DNA of 64,000 nucleotides, taken from Mesorhizobium sp. M3A.F.Ca.ET.080.04.2.1 (GTDB taxonomy: Bacteria > Pseudomonadota > Alphaproteobacteria > Rhizobiales > Rhizobiaceae). Location: contig NZ_CP034451.1 of the NCBI RefSeq assembly GCF_003952525.1, positions 1,302,001-1,366,000 on the forward strand. Reading direction: 5' to 3'. Under the pieces are notes generated by a model. That model saw nothing but the letters and a program-made list of their open reading frames with translations, did no database searches and was not told the DNA's origin. This document shows positions 16,867 through 25,506 of the stretch, in pieces (the stretch's first letter is position 1; every line of letters begins with the position of its first letter). A program made the translations under genes and the position numbers.

Positions 16867-18369
16867 TCATACTGCCAGGGCGGCAGCGAGTTCGAAGCCC
16901 TCGATGAGATGCTCTATGTCCTGCGCCCTCTCGAATTCGATGCCGCTTTGCAAATGCTCTATCGGCGAAAAGCCGGGGTCGGTTCTGCGAATGTGCATCA
17001 CACATTCCCGCGCGCCGGCCCTGTCGCCCGAGCGCGCCAGCGCGGCCGCAAGCATCGACCACCGCCGCGGCCCGTAAGGCAGGCGCTGTACCGTTGCTGC
17101 GGCGCCGGCATAGTCGTGGGCGGCATAGAGCGCGATGCCCCGATCGCAGTGGTACCAATCGGCATGGAGAGGATTTGCGGCAATCGCCCTGTCCATCAAC
17201 TCCAGCCCCTCGCGCGGCCGCCCTCGCAGGCACAGGACATGGCCGAGCTGCATCATCGTGTCGGCATCGTTGGGATTGATGTCGAGCGCGCGCCGCATGT
17301 GGTGCTCGGCCGCCTCGTGGTCGCGCGCGGCAAGCCGCGCTTGCGCCAGGATGCGGTGGCAGCGGGGCTCGTCCGGCGCCAGCGTCACGGCGAGCGCTGC
17401 ACGGTCGACGCAGCTTGCGATGACATGCGCCGGCGCGCTTCCGTAGTCGGCTATCGCCAGCTCCACCAGTGCCATATAGGCATGGGCGAGCCCATAGTCG
17501 GGGTCGCGTGAAACCGCCGCCTTGAGCAGCTTCAGGGCCTCGGCATTGTCGTCGGGACGATAGCCGCGGAACCGCACGATTGCTCGGGTCACCAGTTCGT
17601 AGGCCGCAAGGTCCTGCGTCGGCTTGCCGGCGCTGCGCCGCAAGGCGGCCGCCTCCAGGTTCGACACCAGCCGGTTCACGACACGGTGGGCGATGTCATC
17701 CTGGACGGCGAACAGGTCGGGCCCCGCCGCCGTGTAGCTCTCGCCCCAGATCAGCGTTCCGGCCTGCGCGTCGACAAGCTTGGCGCTGATCCTGAGCTGT
17801 CCGCCATCCCTGATGACGGTCCCGCGCACGAAAAAGTCCGGCCGCAGCGCGATGGCCGGACCGCTGCCCTGCGCCTGCCGGAACGCCGCGAGAGCCGTTT
17901 CCCGGTTGAGGATCGTCAGCGTGTGGAAGCGGGCGAGCCTGTCCGCGACGTCCTCCGCGAAGGCGCTGCTGAGGGCATCCGACGTCTCGCCGGGCGCGCG
18001 GCCGTCCTCGAACGGCACCACCGCCACGACCGGCTGTGAGCAGTGCTGCTTGTGGCTGGGAGCCGAAAGCAGGTAGCCGCGCTTGGGCACGGCCTTCAGG
18101 ATCGCCTGGTCGCCGTCGTCGAGCGCCTTCCTGATGTCGCGCACGGCCTGCGTGAGGGAATCCTCGGTGACGGCGATGCCGCCCCAGACCGCTGAGATCA
18201 GGTCGGACTTGGTGACGACCTTGCCGTCGTTCCGCGCCAGATAGGAAAGCAGGCTGAACGCCTTTGAACGCAGGGGAACCGCTGCCCCGTCCCTGAGCAG
18301 CAGTCCGCGCTCCAGGTCAAGCTGGCAGGCGCCAAGTTGCAAAACTCCCTGCGAAGCGGATTCCGCCAT
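16867..18369 (-). CDS. Winged-helix/TolB-like/TPR regulator, soluble
   Basis: The 500-residue product has an OmpR-type winged helix at about 10-103 (KSDLISAVWGGIAVTEDSLT, KAVPKRGYLL), a TolB N-terminal-like domain at about 110-225 (VVAVVPFEDG, VRGTVIRDGG) and TPR repeats at about 250-450 (ALDINPNDADTMMQLGHVLC). Unlike its relative at 8586-10265 it has no membrane helix. Probable DNA-binding regulator with a protein- or ligand-sensing TPR part; target unknown. The start overlaps the end of the small gene at 18317-18613 by 53 bases. Confidence 0.82.
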   Translation of the reverse strand: MAESASQGVLQLGACQLDLERGLLLRDGAAVPLRSKAFSLLSYLARNDGKVVTKSDLISAVWGGIAVTEDSLTQAVRDIRKALDDGDQAILKAVPKRGYLLSAPSHKQHCSQPVVAVVPFEDGRAPGETSDALSSAFAEDVADRLARFHTLTILNRETALAAFRQAQGSGPAIALRPDFFVRGTVIRDGGQLRISAKLVDAQAGTLIWGESYTAAGPDLFAVQDDIAHRVVNRLVSNLEAAALRRSAGKPTQDLAAYELVTRAIVRFRGYRPDDNAEALKLLKAAVSRDPDYGLAHAYMALVELAIADYGSAPAHVIASCVDRAALAVTLAPDEPRCHRILAQARLAARDHEAAEHHMRRALDINPNDADTMMQLGHVLCLRGRPREGLELMDRAIAANPLHADWYHCDRGIALYAAHDYAGAAATVQRLPYGPRRWSMLAAALARSGDRAGARECVMHIRRTDPGFSPIEHLQSGIEFERAQDIEHLIEGFELAAALAV

Positions 18370-18613
18370 GGACCAGCGACCTGCCCTTGCGCAACATCCA
18401 GTCGCCTATTCGCCTACCATTCCACGCCGGGGTCAAGATGTCCGTTGGACTGGCCCGCTGCAGCCGGCCGCTGTCACCCTTCAGCTCCATGGCGGCGATC
18501 TCGAGCATTTCGGTCAGCACGCCGGGCGGCGCGTAGCCGGGACTGACCATTCCGCCGGCGACGAGCTCGAGGAGTTCCTGGCGTGCGCGGTAGCGGGCTT
18601 GATCGTCGAACAT
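18317..18613 (-). CDS. Hypothetical small protein, 98 aa
   Basis: Starts MFDDQARYRARQELLELVAG and continues MVSPGYAPPGVLTEMLEIAA. The first 55 residues look like a genuine small helical protein. The last 40 overlap the start of the downstream regulator and read less convincingly, so the gene may have lost its original stop. Low certainty for the C-terminal half. Confidence 0.45.
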   Translation of the reverse strand: MFDDQARYRARQELLELVAGGMVSPGYAPPGVLTEMLEIAAMELKGDSGRLQRASPTDILTPAWNGRRIGDWMLRKGRSLVHGGIRFAGSFATWRLPA

Positions 18614-18861
18614 GGCTGCCTCCGAATATCAGAGCAGCATGCCCGACATTGCTCGCGCCGTACCGACGAAGTTCTGAAATTCTGCTGAAATCAGGAGGTT
18701 GCACGGTGCAGGTGACGCGCCCCGGCGTTCCTTTCAGCCCCGCCTCGCGCGGCGACGCATGCTGCGGCAAACTGAGCCGCCGGCTCTCCCGCCGTGGCCC
18801 TCTCCTTGTGAACAGCGGCGTTCTGTGCTCTCTCCGGCCTAAAATTAGGAGAGGCTTGCGG

Positions 18862-19218
18862 ATGAGAATTGCAATGGTCGTCGCGCTGAGCGCGGCGGTG
18901 GCTGGATGCGCGAGTTCTCCGGTCAGTTACGAAGCCTCGCTTTCGCGGCAGGACGCGAAATGGGCGTCGCCGGAATGCCAGCAAGCCCGCATGGATGCCT
19001 CGAACTACGAGACTCGCGAGAAAGAGCACCCCGGCTGGGGTTTCGGCGTGATGCTCGGCCCCTACAGCATGGGGCTGGTAGCGGCCGTGAAAGAGCACGA
19101 GCGGCAGCAGCGAAAGCGGTTCGCCCGTGAGGTGCACCTGAAATGCTCCAGCCTGCCGCTGCCGAAGGCGTTGGAGAGCGACAGCCGGGACGAGGTGAAG
19201 CAGACGAAATATCCGTGA
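18862..19218 (+). CDS. Small lipoprotein, 118 aa
   Basis: The N-terminus MRIAMVVALSAAVAGCASSP has a lipobox (VAGC), so the protein should be lipid-anchored after cleavage before Cys15. The rest is charged and helical with GWGFGVMLGPYSMGLV as a Gly-rich centre and a further CSSLPLP motif. ATG 18862 is preferred for the signal sequence; AGGAGAGG lies 10 bases upstream. Function unknown. Confidence 0.7.
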   Translation: MRIAMVVALSAAVAGCASSPVSYEASLSRQDAKWASPECQQARMDASNYETREKEHPGWGFGVMLGPYSMGLVAAVKEHERQQRKRFAREVHLKCSSLPLPKALESDSRDEVKQTKYP

Positions 19219-19324
19219 GTTTCACAACCCGCCCAGCTTCAGGACGAGGCTGAAGCAATTCTTGCCCTCCAGGCAAGCCGCATCGGATCGCCAGGATCAT
19301 AGTCCCAGCCAGATGCTGTGGCTT

Positions 19325-19654
19325 TCACCGATGCTTAGCGACGAAGTCTTTGCAGTCAGGCGACAATTGGTCGACCCTGCTTTCCAGGTCGCATTTGCCT
19401 ATCGGCTTCGTGGGGCAAAACCGCATGTAGTCACGACGACACGCCTTGCCTTCGAAAATCCTGAAACTTCTTACCTGCATCTGGTTGGTTGCGTTGGCCG
19501 GACTGGGTACAATTCCGGTTCCCGTATCCAGCGCGCCATCCCGGCCCGCGCCCTTGCCGCCTCCGCCACCTTTCGCGGACGCAACGCCATCAAAGGCGAC
19601 GCAAATGACACTTGCACTCAGCGTGGAAAGCAATGCGCGACGTGTCATAGACAT
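19325..19654 (-). CDS. Exported cysteine-repeat protein, 109 aa
   Basis: Begins with a signal peptide (MSMTRRALLSTLSASVICVA), then a Gly/Lys-rich linker (SAKGGGGGKGAGRDG) and a C-terminal repeat ACRRDYMRFC, IGKCDLESRV, LSPDCKDFV. That spacing of cysteines matches the cysteine-rich repeat also found in GLG1-type proteins. Function unknown, periplasmic or surface. The mature protein has about four cysteines, enough for two disulfides. Confidence 0.65.
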   Translation of the reverse strand: MSMTRRALLSTLSASVICVAFDGVASAKGGGGGKGAGRDGALDTGTGIVPSPANATNQMQVRSFRIFEGKACRRDYMRFCPTKPIGKCDLESRVDQLSPDCKDFVAKHR

Positions 19655-19684
19655 TGTTCAATCTCCTCTCCACTTTCGCGACAT

Positions 19685-21283
19685 TTATTCGGACGAGACA
19701 GAACCGAGGTGGCGGAAACGGAAGGGCAATCTCACCTGCTTGGACGCCATTGCCGACAAGGCATGTTGTGCCGTCACTCCCGACCACATTTTCTGAACGG
19801 GGTTCGCGAACTTGGGAGCCTCCATCTGCGCGATGCATGCAGTCGTCACCTTGCGCCGAGGATTTGCCAGGAAATCGGCGGTCACCTTCGACCCGCATGG
19901 ATCGGAATCTATGACGTCGTGTCCGATTCCGCGGAAAACAACCACTTGCCCGAAAGGAAGCGTTTGGGCCGCGTGATTTGCCCACACGGTTGGCGTTGCC
20001 GGATCATACTCGCCCGACAACAGAAGCGTTGGTATGTCGGTGCGGCGCGGCGGCGGCTGAGATGCTGCCCCGTGCTCAAGAGCCCAAACGGGGCACGCCC
20101 AGGAATAGTCGTCCGATTGAACCCATTTTGCCCAGTATTGATCGTTCTTGTCGCTCAGATCAGGCATATTGTTGTCGGAACAAGTGACGGAGAAATCCAT
20201 TCCCTGGGAAATCTCCAGATCGTCCGGCTCGAACAATATATCGGCCAGAGGCCTGAAATCCTGTTCATATGTTCTCTCGATCAGCTCTGGCAGCGACAGG
20301 ATCGCATCGCGATCATAGAGCATGCCGAAAATGATATCCAAGAACTCTGCGCCAGACACATATGTGTATTTGGCATCCTGGCCAGAACTTCGTAAAAGTA
20401 GCGGCTGCCGATCCAATTGCCTGGCGATAACCTGAACGGCCTTTGACAGGTCTTTCATACAGCTATTTTCTTTTTGGCAATCCCGCTCCAGCAATTTGAG
20501 CGAACGCTCCAGATTTGGACCGTCCTCGCTTAGATAGTTGATGTCCAACGGAACAACTGAATCCAATATGCTCGCGGAGACGCCTTCAGGGTGCTGATTC
20601 ATCACCTCAAGCGCGAGTCTGGTACCGTAAGAGATACCATACAGAACCCACTTTTCTATCCCGAGAGCGTTGCGGAGATCATTGATATCCTCGGCGTTTT
20701 CCTCAGTATTGTAGGCGTCGAGATCGATCCCCTTGGCGACCAACGCGGTCCTGCACGCGACAAGCTCTTTCTTCTGGAAGCTGCCAAAGTTGTTGTCGGC
20801 CGCGACGCTTTTCAGAATGGCGTTCCAGTGATCAGGCTCAAAATATTGCGAACAGTCCAGGGTCGGAGCCGACTTTCCAATCCCGCGCTGATCGACAACG
20901 ACAACCCGGCGCCCAATCATCCAGCTTTGAGCACCGATGAATTCCCACCATCCGTCAATGTCTTCCCTGTTGCTTATGTCGGCGGGCTGACCCGGCCCCC
21001 CCGTGAGAAACACAATGGGCTCGTGGCGCTCGCGTTCCGGCTCGAAGACGATTGCCGACAGGGTGACCTGGTTGCCGGTCTTTTTCTTGCGGTTTTCAGG
21101 CACGCTGAGCACGCCGCACGTCATTGTGCGGTCCGGCGGAACCTCAAACCAACAGGGAGTGTTCTTGAACTCCCCCGCATACAATTTCCCGCCCCCCGCG
21201 CAAAGCAGAAGCGCAACCGCGGAGATCGCGAGCAATAGAAACCGGTCCAGCTTGATATACGGATGTGAAAAACAGGTCGGCAT
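19685..21283 (-). CDS. Exported S33-type alpha/beta hydrolase (tripeptidyl aminopeptidase-like)
   Basis: A 532-residue protein with an N-terminal hydrophobic segment (FLLLAISAVALLLCAG), an alpha/beta hydrolase core and a TAP-like C-terminal domain. Oxyanion region FLTGGPGQPA, VVVDQRGIGKS, nucleophile in YGISYGTR, Asp in LSGEYDPATP and His in FRGIGHDV make up the S33 triad. It probably trims N-terminal residues of peptides in the periplasm. ATG 21283 is preferred to a TTG six codons earlier. The DNA is visibly richer in A/T than its neighbours, which suggests acquisition by transfer. Confidence 0.82.
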   Translation of the reverse strand: MPTCFSHPYIKLDRFLLLAISAVALLLCAGGGKLYAGEFKNTPCWFEVPPDRTMTCGVLSVPENRKKKTGNQVTLSAIVFEPERERHEPIVFLTGGPGQPADISNREDIDGWWEFIGAQSWMIGRRVVVVDQRGIGKSAPTLDCSQYFEPDHWNAILKSVAADNNFGSFQKKELVACRTALVAKGIDLDAYNTEENAEDINDLRNALGIEKWVLYGISYGTRLALEVMNQHPEGVSASILDSVVPLDINYLSEDGPNLERSLKLLERDCQKENSCMKDLSKAVQVIARQLDRQPLLLRSSGQDAKYTYVSGAEFLDIIFGMLYDRDAILSLPELIERTYEQDFRPLADILFEPDDLEISQGMDFSVTCSDNNMPDLSDKNDQYWAKWVQSDDYSWACPVWALEHGAASQPPPRRTDIPTLLLSGEYDPATPTVWANHAAQTLPFGQVVVFRGIGHDVIDSDPCGSKVTADFLANPRRKVTTACIAQMEAPKFANPVQKMWSGVTAQHALSAMASKQVRLPFRFRHLGSVSSE

Positions 21284-21759
21284 CTGGCCCTCGTCTATCA
21301 AGAGAGGCCTGCGATCATCGATCGCTTACCGAACAGGCTTAGCCACCAGCGCTGTTACGCACAGCTCGCCGCATGCCCCGAGCCGGGTGCGAAGCGGCGC
21401 AGAAATAACATCACGTCTGGTGCCAGAGCTTACCAGCGAAAGCTTTGCAGGTGCATGCCGACTGTTCGCTCATGCTCTGGAGAGCGCTTTGTCGATCAGT
21501 GCCATTTGGCACGGCCGCTTGCCATCACGGCTGCATACTGGAAGCTGTTGACGCCTTGTTCTCGCCCCTCACTTGGTGATCCCAAGATTATGAAATATTA
21601 GTGTATTCTAATGCATGTCTTGAGGCAAGTCGAATAAGCAGCAGGATTGCAGTCGCAGGTTCGATTTGAGTCGTGCAGAAGCCACAAACGTGACCCCGGT
21701 TCGAGCGGTCCCGCGAGCCCTGGCATCAGTCGAGTGCCCACGATGCTTCCTTGCGTCCT
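21284..21759. other. Intergenic stretch with ATTAG-N6-CTAAT element
   Basis: No convincing gene on either strand. At 21597-21612 there is ATTAG-TGTATT-CTAAT, the same inverted repeat arrangement as at 1282-1297. Confidence 0.5.
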
Positions 21760-21893
21760 CAGCGGGCCACGGCGGCCATAGACCCGGTCCTTCTTCGGAC
21801 CGCCGACATTCAGGATCGTGCGCAGCGCTTCGGCATGCTGCTGGGGCCTGGTGCATTCGTCACAGGTGCCGAGACGCGGATAGCCGCCGGCGA
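21760..21893 (-). pseudogene. Second cupin C-terminal tail (remnant)
   Basis: The minus strand reads GYPRLGTCDECTRPQQHAEA, then LRTILNVGGPKKDRVYG. The intact cupin at 22509-23129 ends with the parallel AYPRSGTYDECTRPEQHAEA and LRTIPKVGRPAKDPVYGG. So this is the tail of a diverged second copy, lying directly downstream of the DHFR-like gene. No N-terminal part or start is present. Confidence 0.7.
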
Positions 21894-21900
21894 CGGAAGA

Positions 21901-22512
21901 TCAACTGATGAGGACAGGCCCGTGCGTCGCCGCGCAGGCATAGGTGAGGATCGCCACGCCCGTTTCGGTCGTGGCCTGGCTCGACAATCTCAACTTCGAC
22001 AGAGCAGACCCGGTCTCGAAAAGGCGGAGCCCCTCGCCCAGGATCAGCGGATGCATCATCAGCACCACTTCCTCGACGAGCGCATCCCGCATCAGCGAGC
22101 GCAGCAGGCTGCCGCTGCCGAACAGGATCAGCGGCCGGTCGTGGCTCTGCTTCAGCCGGCGCACCGTCTCCACGGCTTCGCCGGCCAGCAGCGTGGAATT
22201 GTCCCAGCGAAGCTCATAGCCGGCATCGCGGGAGGCCACGAACTTCCGCACGGTGGTGAGCGCCTGCGTCATCGGGCTGGAGGGCTGCCTCACGGCCCAG
22301 CCCTCATAAAGGTCTTCATAGGTGATCCTGCCGGCAAGCAGCGACCATCCGCCGATCATGTAGCGGCCGATGACTTCCTGCATCCTCGCGTCGTTGCCGG
22401 CGTTGGACCAGCCGCCATGCGCGAAACCGTTGCGGGTATCTTCGTCGGCGCGCGCGGGAGCCTGATACACGCCGTCGAGTGTCATATGCTCGATGGCCAC
22501 GATGCTGGTCAT
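21901..22512 (-). CDS. DHFR/RibD C-terminal-like reductase
   Basis: A 203-residue protein. MTSIVAIEHMTLDGVYQAP at the start, GGWSLLAGRITYEDL, and LILFGSGSLLRSLM plus HPLILGEGLRLF at the end are the usual marks of RibD-C/DHFR-like reductases, which bind NADPH. Substrate unknown. ATG 22512 overlaps the stop of the cupin gene as ATGA, so the pair is translationally coupled. The stop is followed within ten bases by the tail of a second cupin copy. Confidence 0.85.
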   Translation of the reverse strand: MTSIVAIEHMTLDGVYQAPARADEDTRNGFAHGGWSNAGNDARMQEVIGRYMIGGWSLLAGRITYEDLYEGWAVRQPSSPMTQALTTVRKFVASRDAGYELRWDNSTLLAGEAVETVRRLKQSHDRPLILFGSGSLLRSLMRDALVEEVVLMMHPLILGEGLRLFETGSALSKLRLSSQATTETGVAILTYACAATHGPVLIS

Positions 22513-23129
22513 CGCTCCCGCTTCCATGCGGCAAGCAGTGGACCATCGCCGCCATAGACCGGATCCTTCGCCGGACGGCCGACTTTCGGGATCGTTCGCA
22601 GCGCCTCGGCGTGCTGCTCGGGCCTGGTGCATTCGTCATAGGTGCCGGAGCGCGGATAGGCGCCGACGACGAAAAAGTCGCCGGATGCCGAGAGCCGCTG
22701 ATGCCCGGTGCCGGCCGGCAGGATCGCCACGTCGCCGGCCTTCAGCGACAGCGCCCGGCCCTTGTCGCCGCCGAAGCGCACCTTGGCGGTTCCGCGCGCG
22801 ACGCCCAGCACCTCGTGGATGCGCGAATGATAATGGACATAATCGTAGATGCCGTCGCGCCAGCTGTCGCCCCAGCCATTGGCGTCGAAAAGCTCCTCGA
22901 AGACCGCCGCCGGATCGAGGCCGTCCGGCAGCTTGACGGCGCCGCGATAGACGATCAGCGGCCAGGAGGGATGATTGGGCACGAGGCCGTCATCCTTGAA
23001 GCGAAAGGCGTTCGCCTTGCGCTCGCGCAGGCAGCCGTCGAGCCGCGCCTTGCCCGGCCTTGCGATGCCGGTGACCTTCTCCGCCGCCTTCTTCATCCTC
23101 TCGACGATGCTCAAGGCCGGATCCTCCAA
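22509..23129 (-). CDS. Cupin-domain protein (YjlB-like)
   Basis: The 206-residue product carries one cupin core: HYHSRIHEVLGVARGTAKVR (metal-ligand His/Glu) at about 98-117, and GDVAILPAGTGHQRL at about 140-154 with the third ligand His. The N-terminus is helical (MKKAAEKVTGIARPGKARLD). Function unknown; the coupling to a DHFR-like reductase suggests a shared small-molecule substrate. Four-base overlap with the downstream gene. Confidence 0.85.
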   Translation of the reverse strand: MEDPALSIVERMKKAAEKVTGIARPGKARLDGCLRERKANAFRFKDDGLVPNHPSWPLIVYRGAVKLPDGLDPAAVFEELFDANGWGDSWRDGIYDYVHYHSRIHEVLGVARGTAKVRFGGDKGRALSLKAGDVAILPAGTGHQRLSASGDFFVVGAYPRSGTYDECTRPEQHAEALRTIPKVGRPAKDPVYGGDGPLLAAWKRER

Positions 23130-23404
23130 CAGCGATGGAGCGGCCGCCCAACATCCATCGGCCGCAGATCGAATTCAACCTGCGGCGGCGCCGGTGGTTC
23201 CGAAGATGGCGTCGCGAGCAGCCATGGCGCATCGAAACTTCAGACTCCAACCCGGCAATTGGCAGGCCGAATGCTGCCCGTGACCGCGCGGGCGGCTTGC
23301 ATGAGGGCGCGGTGACGAGCAAGCTGCAAGTGGCTTGAGGGCCTGCGCAGGCGTCGACTGCGGCGCCGGAAAACTTCGACGCGGGGCCTCCGAGGAGGTC
23401 GCAT

Positions 23405-23929
23405 ATGCGGGCGTTGCGCTTTTGGACGATCGGTTTCGCGACGGTGCTGCCGCCGGCCCTGGGCGTCTTCGCCATCATCGCCTCTGGCAATGCAGCCAAC
23501 AGCGCGGACCTCTATCGACTGTGCCGCGAGCTGCGGAATGACGATACGATCCGGCCCTATTCGCACGAGCTTTACGACGGCACGCTCAAGGCGCTCAAAA
23601 AGCTCATGCCCGACGCCAGGACCACGCCGGACGAGTCGCAGCTGCAGACGCAGGCCAACTATCGCTGCATGGACGGCAAGGTCCTGGTCTGCGTCGTCGG
23701 CGCCAACCTGCCCTGCGCCAGGATGAACGCGGCGCGCGACAATCCCGGCGCGGACGCCTTCTGCAAGGCCAATCCGAACGACGACGTCGTGCCGGCCTTC
23801 GCGACGGGGCACGACGCCGTCTACTCCTACAAATGTCAAGGCGGCAAGGCAGTGGTGACCGGCGAGACGTGGCCGCTCGACAAGCGCGGCTTTGCCAGGA
23901 CGCTGTGGGCCGTGGTTCCGGAGCGGTGA
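23405..23929 (+). CDS. Exported protein with six cysteines, 174 aa
   Basis: The N-terminus (RFWTIGFATVLPPALGVFAI) is a signal peptide or anchor ending near GNAANSAD. The mature part has cysteines in LCREL, YRCMDG, LVCVVGANLPCARM, AFCKAN and YKCQGG, which could pair as three disulfides. GGAGG lies close upstream of the ATG. No family recognised; similar exported proteins occur in rhizobia. Confidence 0.65.
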   Translation: MRALRFWTIGFATVLPPALGVFAIIASGNAANSADLYRLCRELRNDDTIRPYSHELYDGTLKALKKLMPDARTTPDESQLQTQANYRCMDGKVLVCVVGANLPCARMNAARDNPGADAFCKANPNDDVVPAFATGHDAVYSYKCQGGKAVVTGETWPLDKRGFARTLWAVVPER

Positions 23930-24142
23930 GCATCGGCTGGCGATGCAAGCCGACGCTGCAGATCTGAAATCCGCAACCATGCTGAAGGGCGGCGACAAGA
24001 CGCAAGATCGAGCGAAGGCGTTCACCGCGGCGAAGCGTCGTGTATTTCCCGCAGCGCGGCGGGGCCGTCCGCCGGGCTCGGCCTGGCGCTGGCGTCGCGG
24101 CGGCTGCTGTGGTCGAGATAGAGCCCGGTCGCTTCTATTGTC

Positions 24143-24475
24143 TTATCGCGAGAGCAGTCGAGACATCTTGAGCCGCGGCGCGAAGAAGCAGCGCAGATAT
24201 GGCTGATTGGTTATGACGTAGGTGTTCTCGCAGATATGATACTGCTCGTCCGGCGATTCCTGCACACGCTCACGCGGGATGTGGAAACCATCGGGCAGAT
24301 AGTTGTAGCCGCCGTCGATCCTGGACTGCACCGAAGACTGAGGTATGGGGCGGCAATCAGTCCCGCCGCAGCACTTGAAATGCGTTATCGGATCGACCTT
24401 GTTTTCGTACCAGTCATGGGCGTTCGCGCCTGTCGCGGCGGCAATGCACATGGCCGTGAAGATGAACCTTCGCAT
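24143..24475 (-). CDS. Exported cysteine-rich HDWY protein, copy 2
   Basis: The 110-residue precursor has signal peptide MRRFIFTAMCIAAATGANA and a mature start HDWYENKVDP. It shares with the gene at 842-1252 the motifs CCGGTDC, FHIPRERVQESPDEQYHIC and CFFAP, in the same order and spacing. All five mature cysteines are conserved between copies. ATG 24475 is chosen because it leaves a normal signal peptide. TATATTAG lies about 50 bases upstream (24522-24529), recalling the ATTAG element upstream of copy 1. Role unknown. Confidence 0.75.
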   Translation of the reverse strand: MRRFIFTAMCIAAATGANAHDWYENKVDPITHFKCCGGTDCRPIPQSSVQSRIDGGYNYLPDGFHIPRERVQESPDEQYHICENTYVITNQPYLRCFFAPRLKMSRLLSR

Positions 24476-24767
24476 GGCATCCCTCGAGTAGGCAGAGGCG
24501 CTGCTCGCTCGAACCATGATGTATATTAGCGTTTCTTCGGAAATGCCATTGGCCTGCGAATGGCCAACGCGGCGCGCAAGCGACGCTCAACCACCTACAT
24601 GATGCAGGATGGGCTCATGCAATGCCACCCAGAGCCTGACGTGCGTCAGACCGATCCTGCATCGCCGACGACAAATTCATGTCAGCTTCACAAATCCGTT
24701 GCGGTGGTTTCGTACCATGAAGGAGGGGGCTTTGTTTTGAGGCCACTCTCTGGGAGAGGATGAAAAA

Positions 24768-25229
24768 ATGTCCAAGACCACCGGCAAGACCGAAACGATC
24801 GAGAACGTCGAATCCGTCAGCTTCGATCCGTCCAAGGCCACCGAGCAGGTTCGCGCCGTCGCCGAACAGGGCGTCGAGCAGGCGAAGGAGGCCTTTTCCA
24901 AATTGCAATCGGACGCCGAGACCACTCAGAAGGCGCTTGAGTCGAGCTTTGAGCTGGCCAAGACAAGCCGCAACGAGGTGTCGCTGAAGACGATTGCCGC
25001 TCTGCGAGCCAATACCGAAGCCGGCTTCACACATCTCGAAGCACTGGTTGCCGCGAAATCACCCTCCGAGTTCCTGGAACTGCAGTCCGCCTTCCTCAAC
25101 AAGCAGATCGAAACCTCCATCGAGCAGGCCAAAACCTTGCAGGCCTTGATGCTGAGAGCTGCCGAGGACGTGTCGAAGCCGATCAAGGATGCTTTCGAGA
25201 AGGTCTTGAGGGACCTCAAGGCGGCTTGA
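24768..25229 (+). CDS. Phasin (PHB granule-associated protein)
   Basis: A 153-residue, all-helical amphipathic protein with the phasin pattern: EQVRAVAEQGVEQAKEAFSK, then LESSFELAKTSRNEVSLKTI, and LQSAFLNKQIETSIEQAK. Phasins coat polyhydroxybutyrate granules and control their number and size. No phaC or phaZ is nearby. GGGAGAGGATGA precedes the start. The gene ends just before a GC-rich hairpin. Confidence 0.82.
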   Translation: MSKTTGKTETIENVESVSFDPSKATEQVRAVAEQGVEQAKEAFSKLQSDAETTQKALESSFELAKTSRNEVSLKTIAALRANTEAGFTHLEALVAAKSPSEFLELQSAFLNKQIETSIEQAKTLQALMLRAAEDVSKPIKDAFEKVLRDLKAA

Positions 25230-25283
25230 CCGCTCAGGCCATCCGCGAGCGGAGGCCTGTATCCTCCGCTCGCCGCACCAAAA

Positions 25284-25301
25284 AAGACCGGCGCCGGTCT
25301 T
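25284..25301. terminator. Hairpin, probable bidirectional terminator
   Basis: AAGACCGGC-GCCGGTCTT is a perfect 18-bp palindrome 55 bases after the phasin stop. On the minus strand it is followed by a run of six T; on the plus strand the T-tract is short (CTTCTTCC). Confidence 0.5.
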
Positions 25302-25303
25302 CT

Positions 25304-25411
25304 TCCGTTCGGTTGGGTTTGTGATGCGAAACGTTCGGCGGCGCCGCCCTCCGGGCCGTCATCGACAAGAGGCTCGATGCGTCGGCGCTCCAATGCGTGC
25401 TTCGAGTGCTC
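25304..25411 (-). pseudogene. Remnant of a 36465-type small protein
   Basis: The minus strand reads EHSKHALERRRIEPLVDDGP then EGGAAERFASQ. The intact gene at 36465-36740 reads EHAREMRLALVRRSIEALVD, DGLEDAAAERFTSQF. The order of residues is shared over about 30 positions, but this copy has a shortened segment and no start. Probably a decayed paralog. Confidence 0.45.
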
Positions 25412-25506
25412 CTGACCAAAGAGCCATGTTCTACTCCATTTGAGGTATGCCTCCGCAGGGACAGCCATGCAAGCATGTGCTAATAAGGGCGTTTCGGGAG
25501 GATGCC

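Noticed and set aside
21506..21523. TGGCAC...TTGCC resembling a sigma-54 promoter
   Set aside because: Spacing is one base too long and the downstream half lacks the TTGCA/T consensus; there is no gene correctly placed for it.
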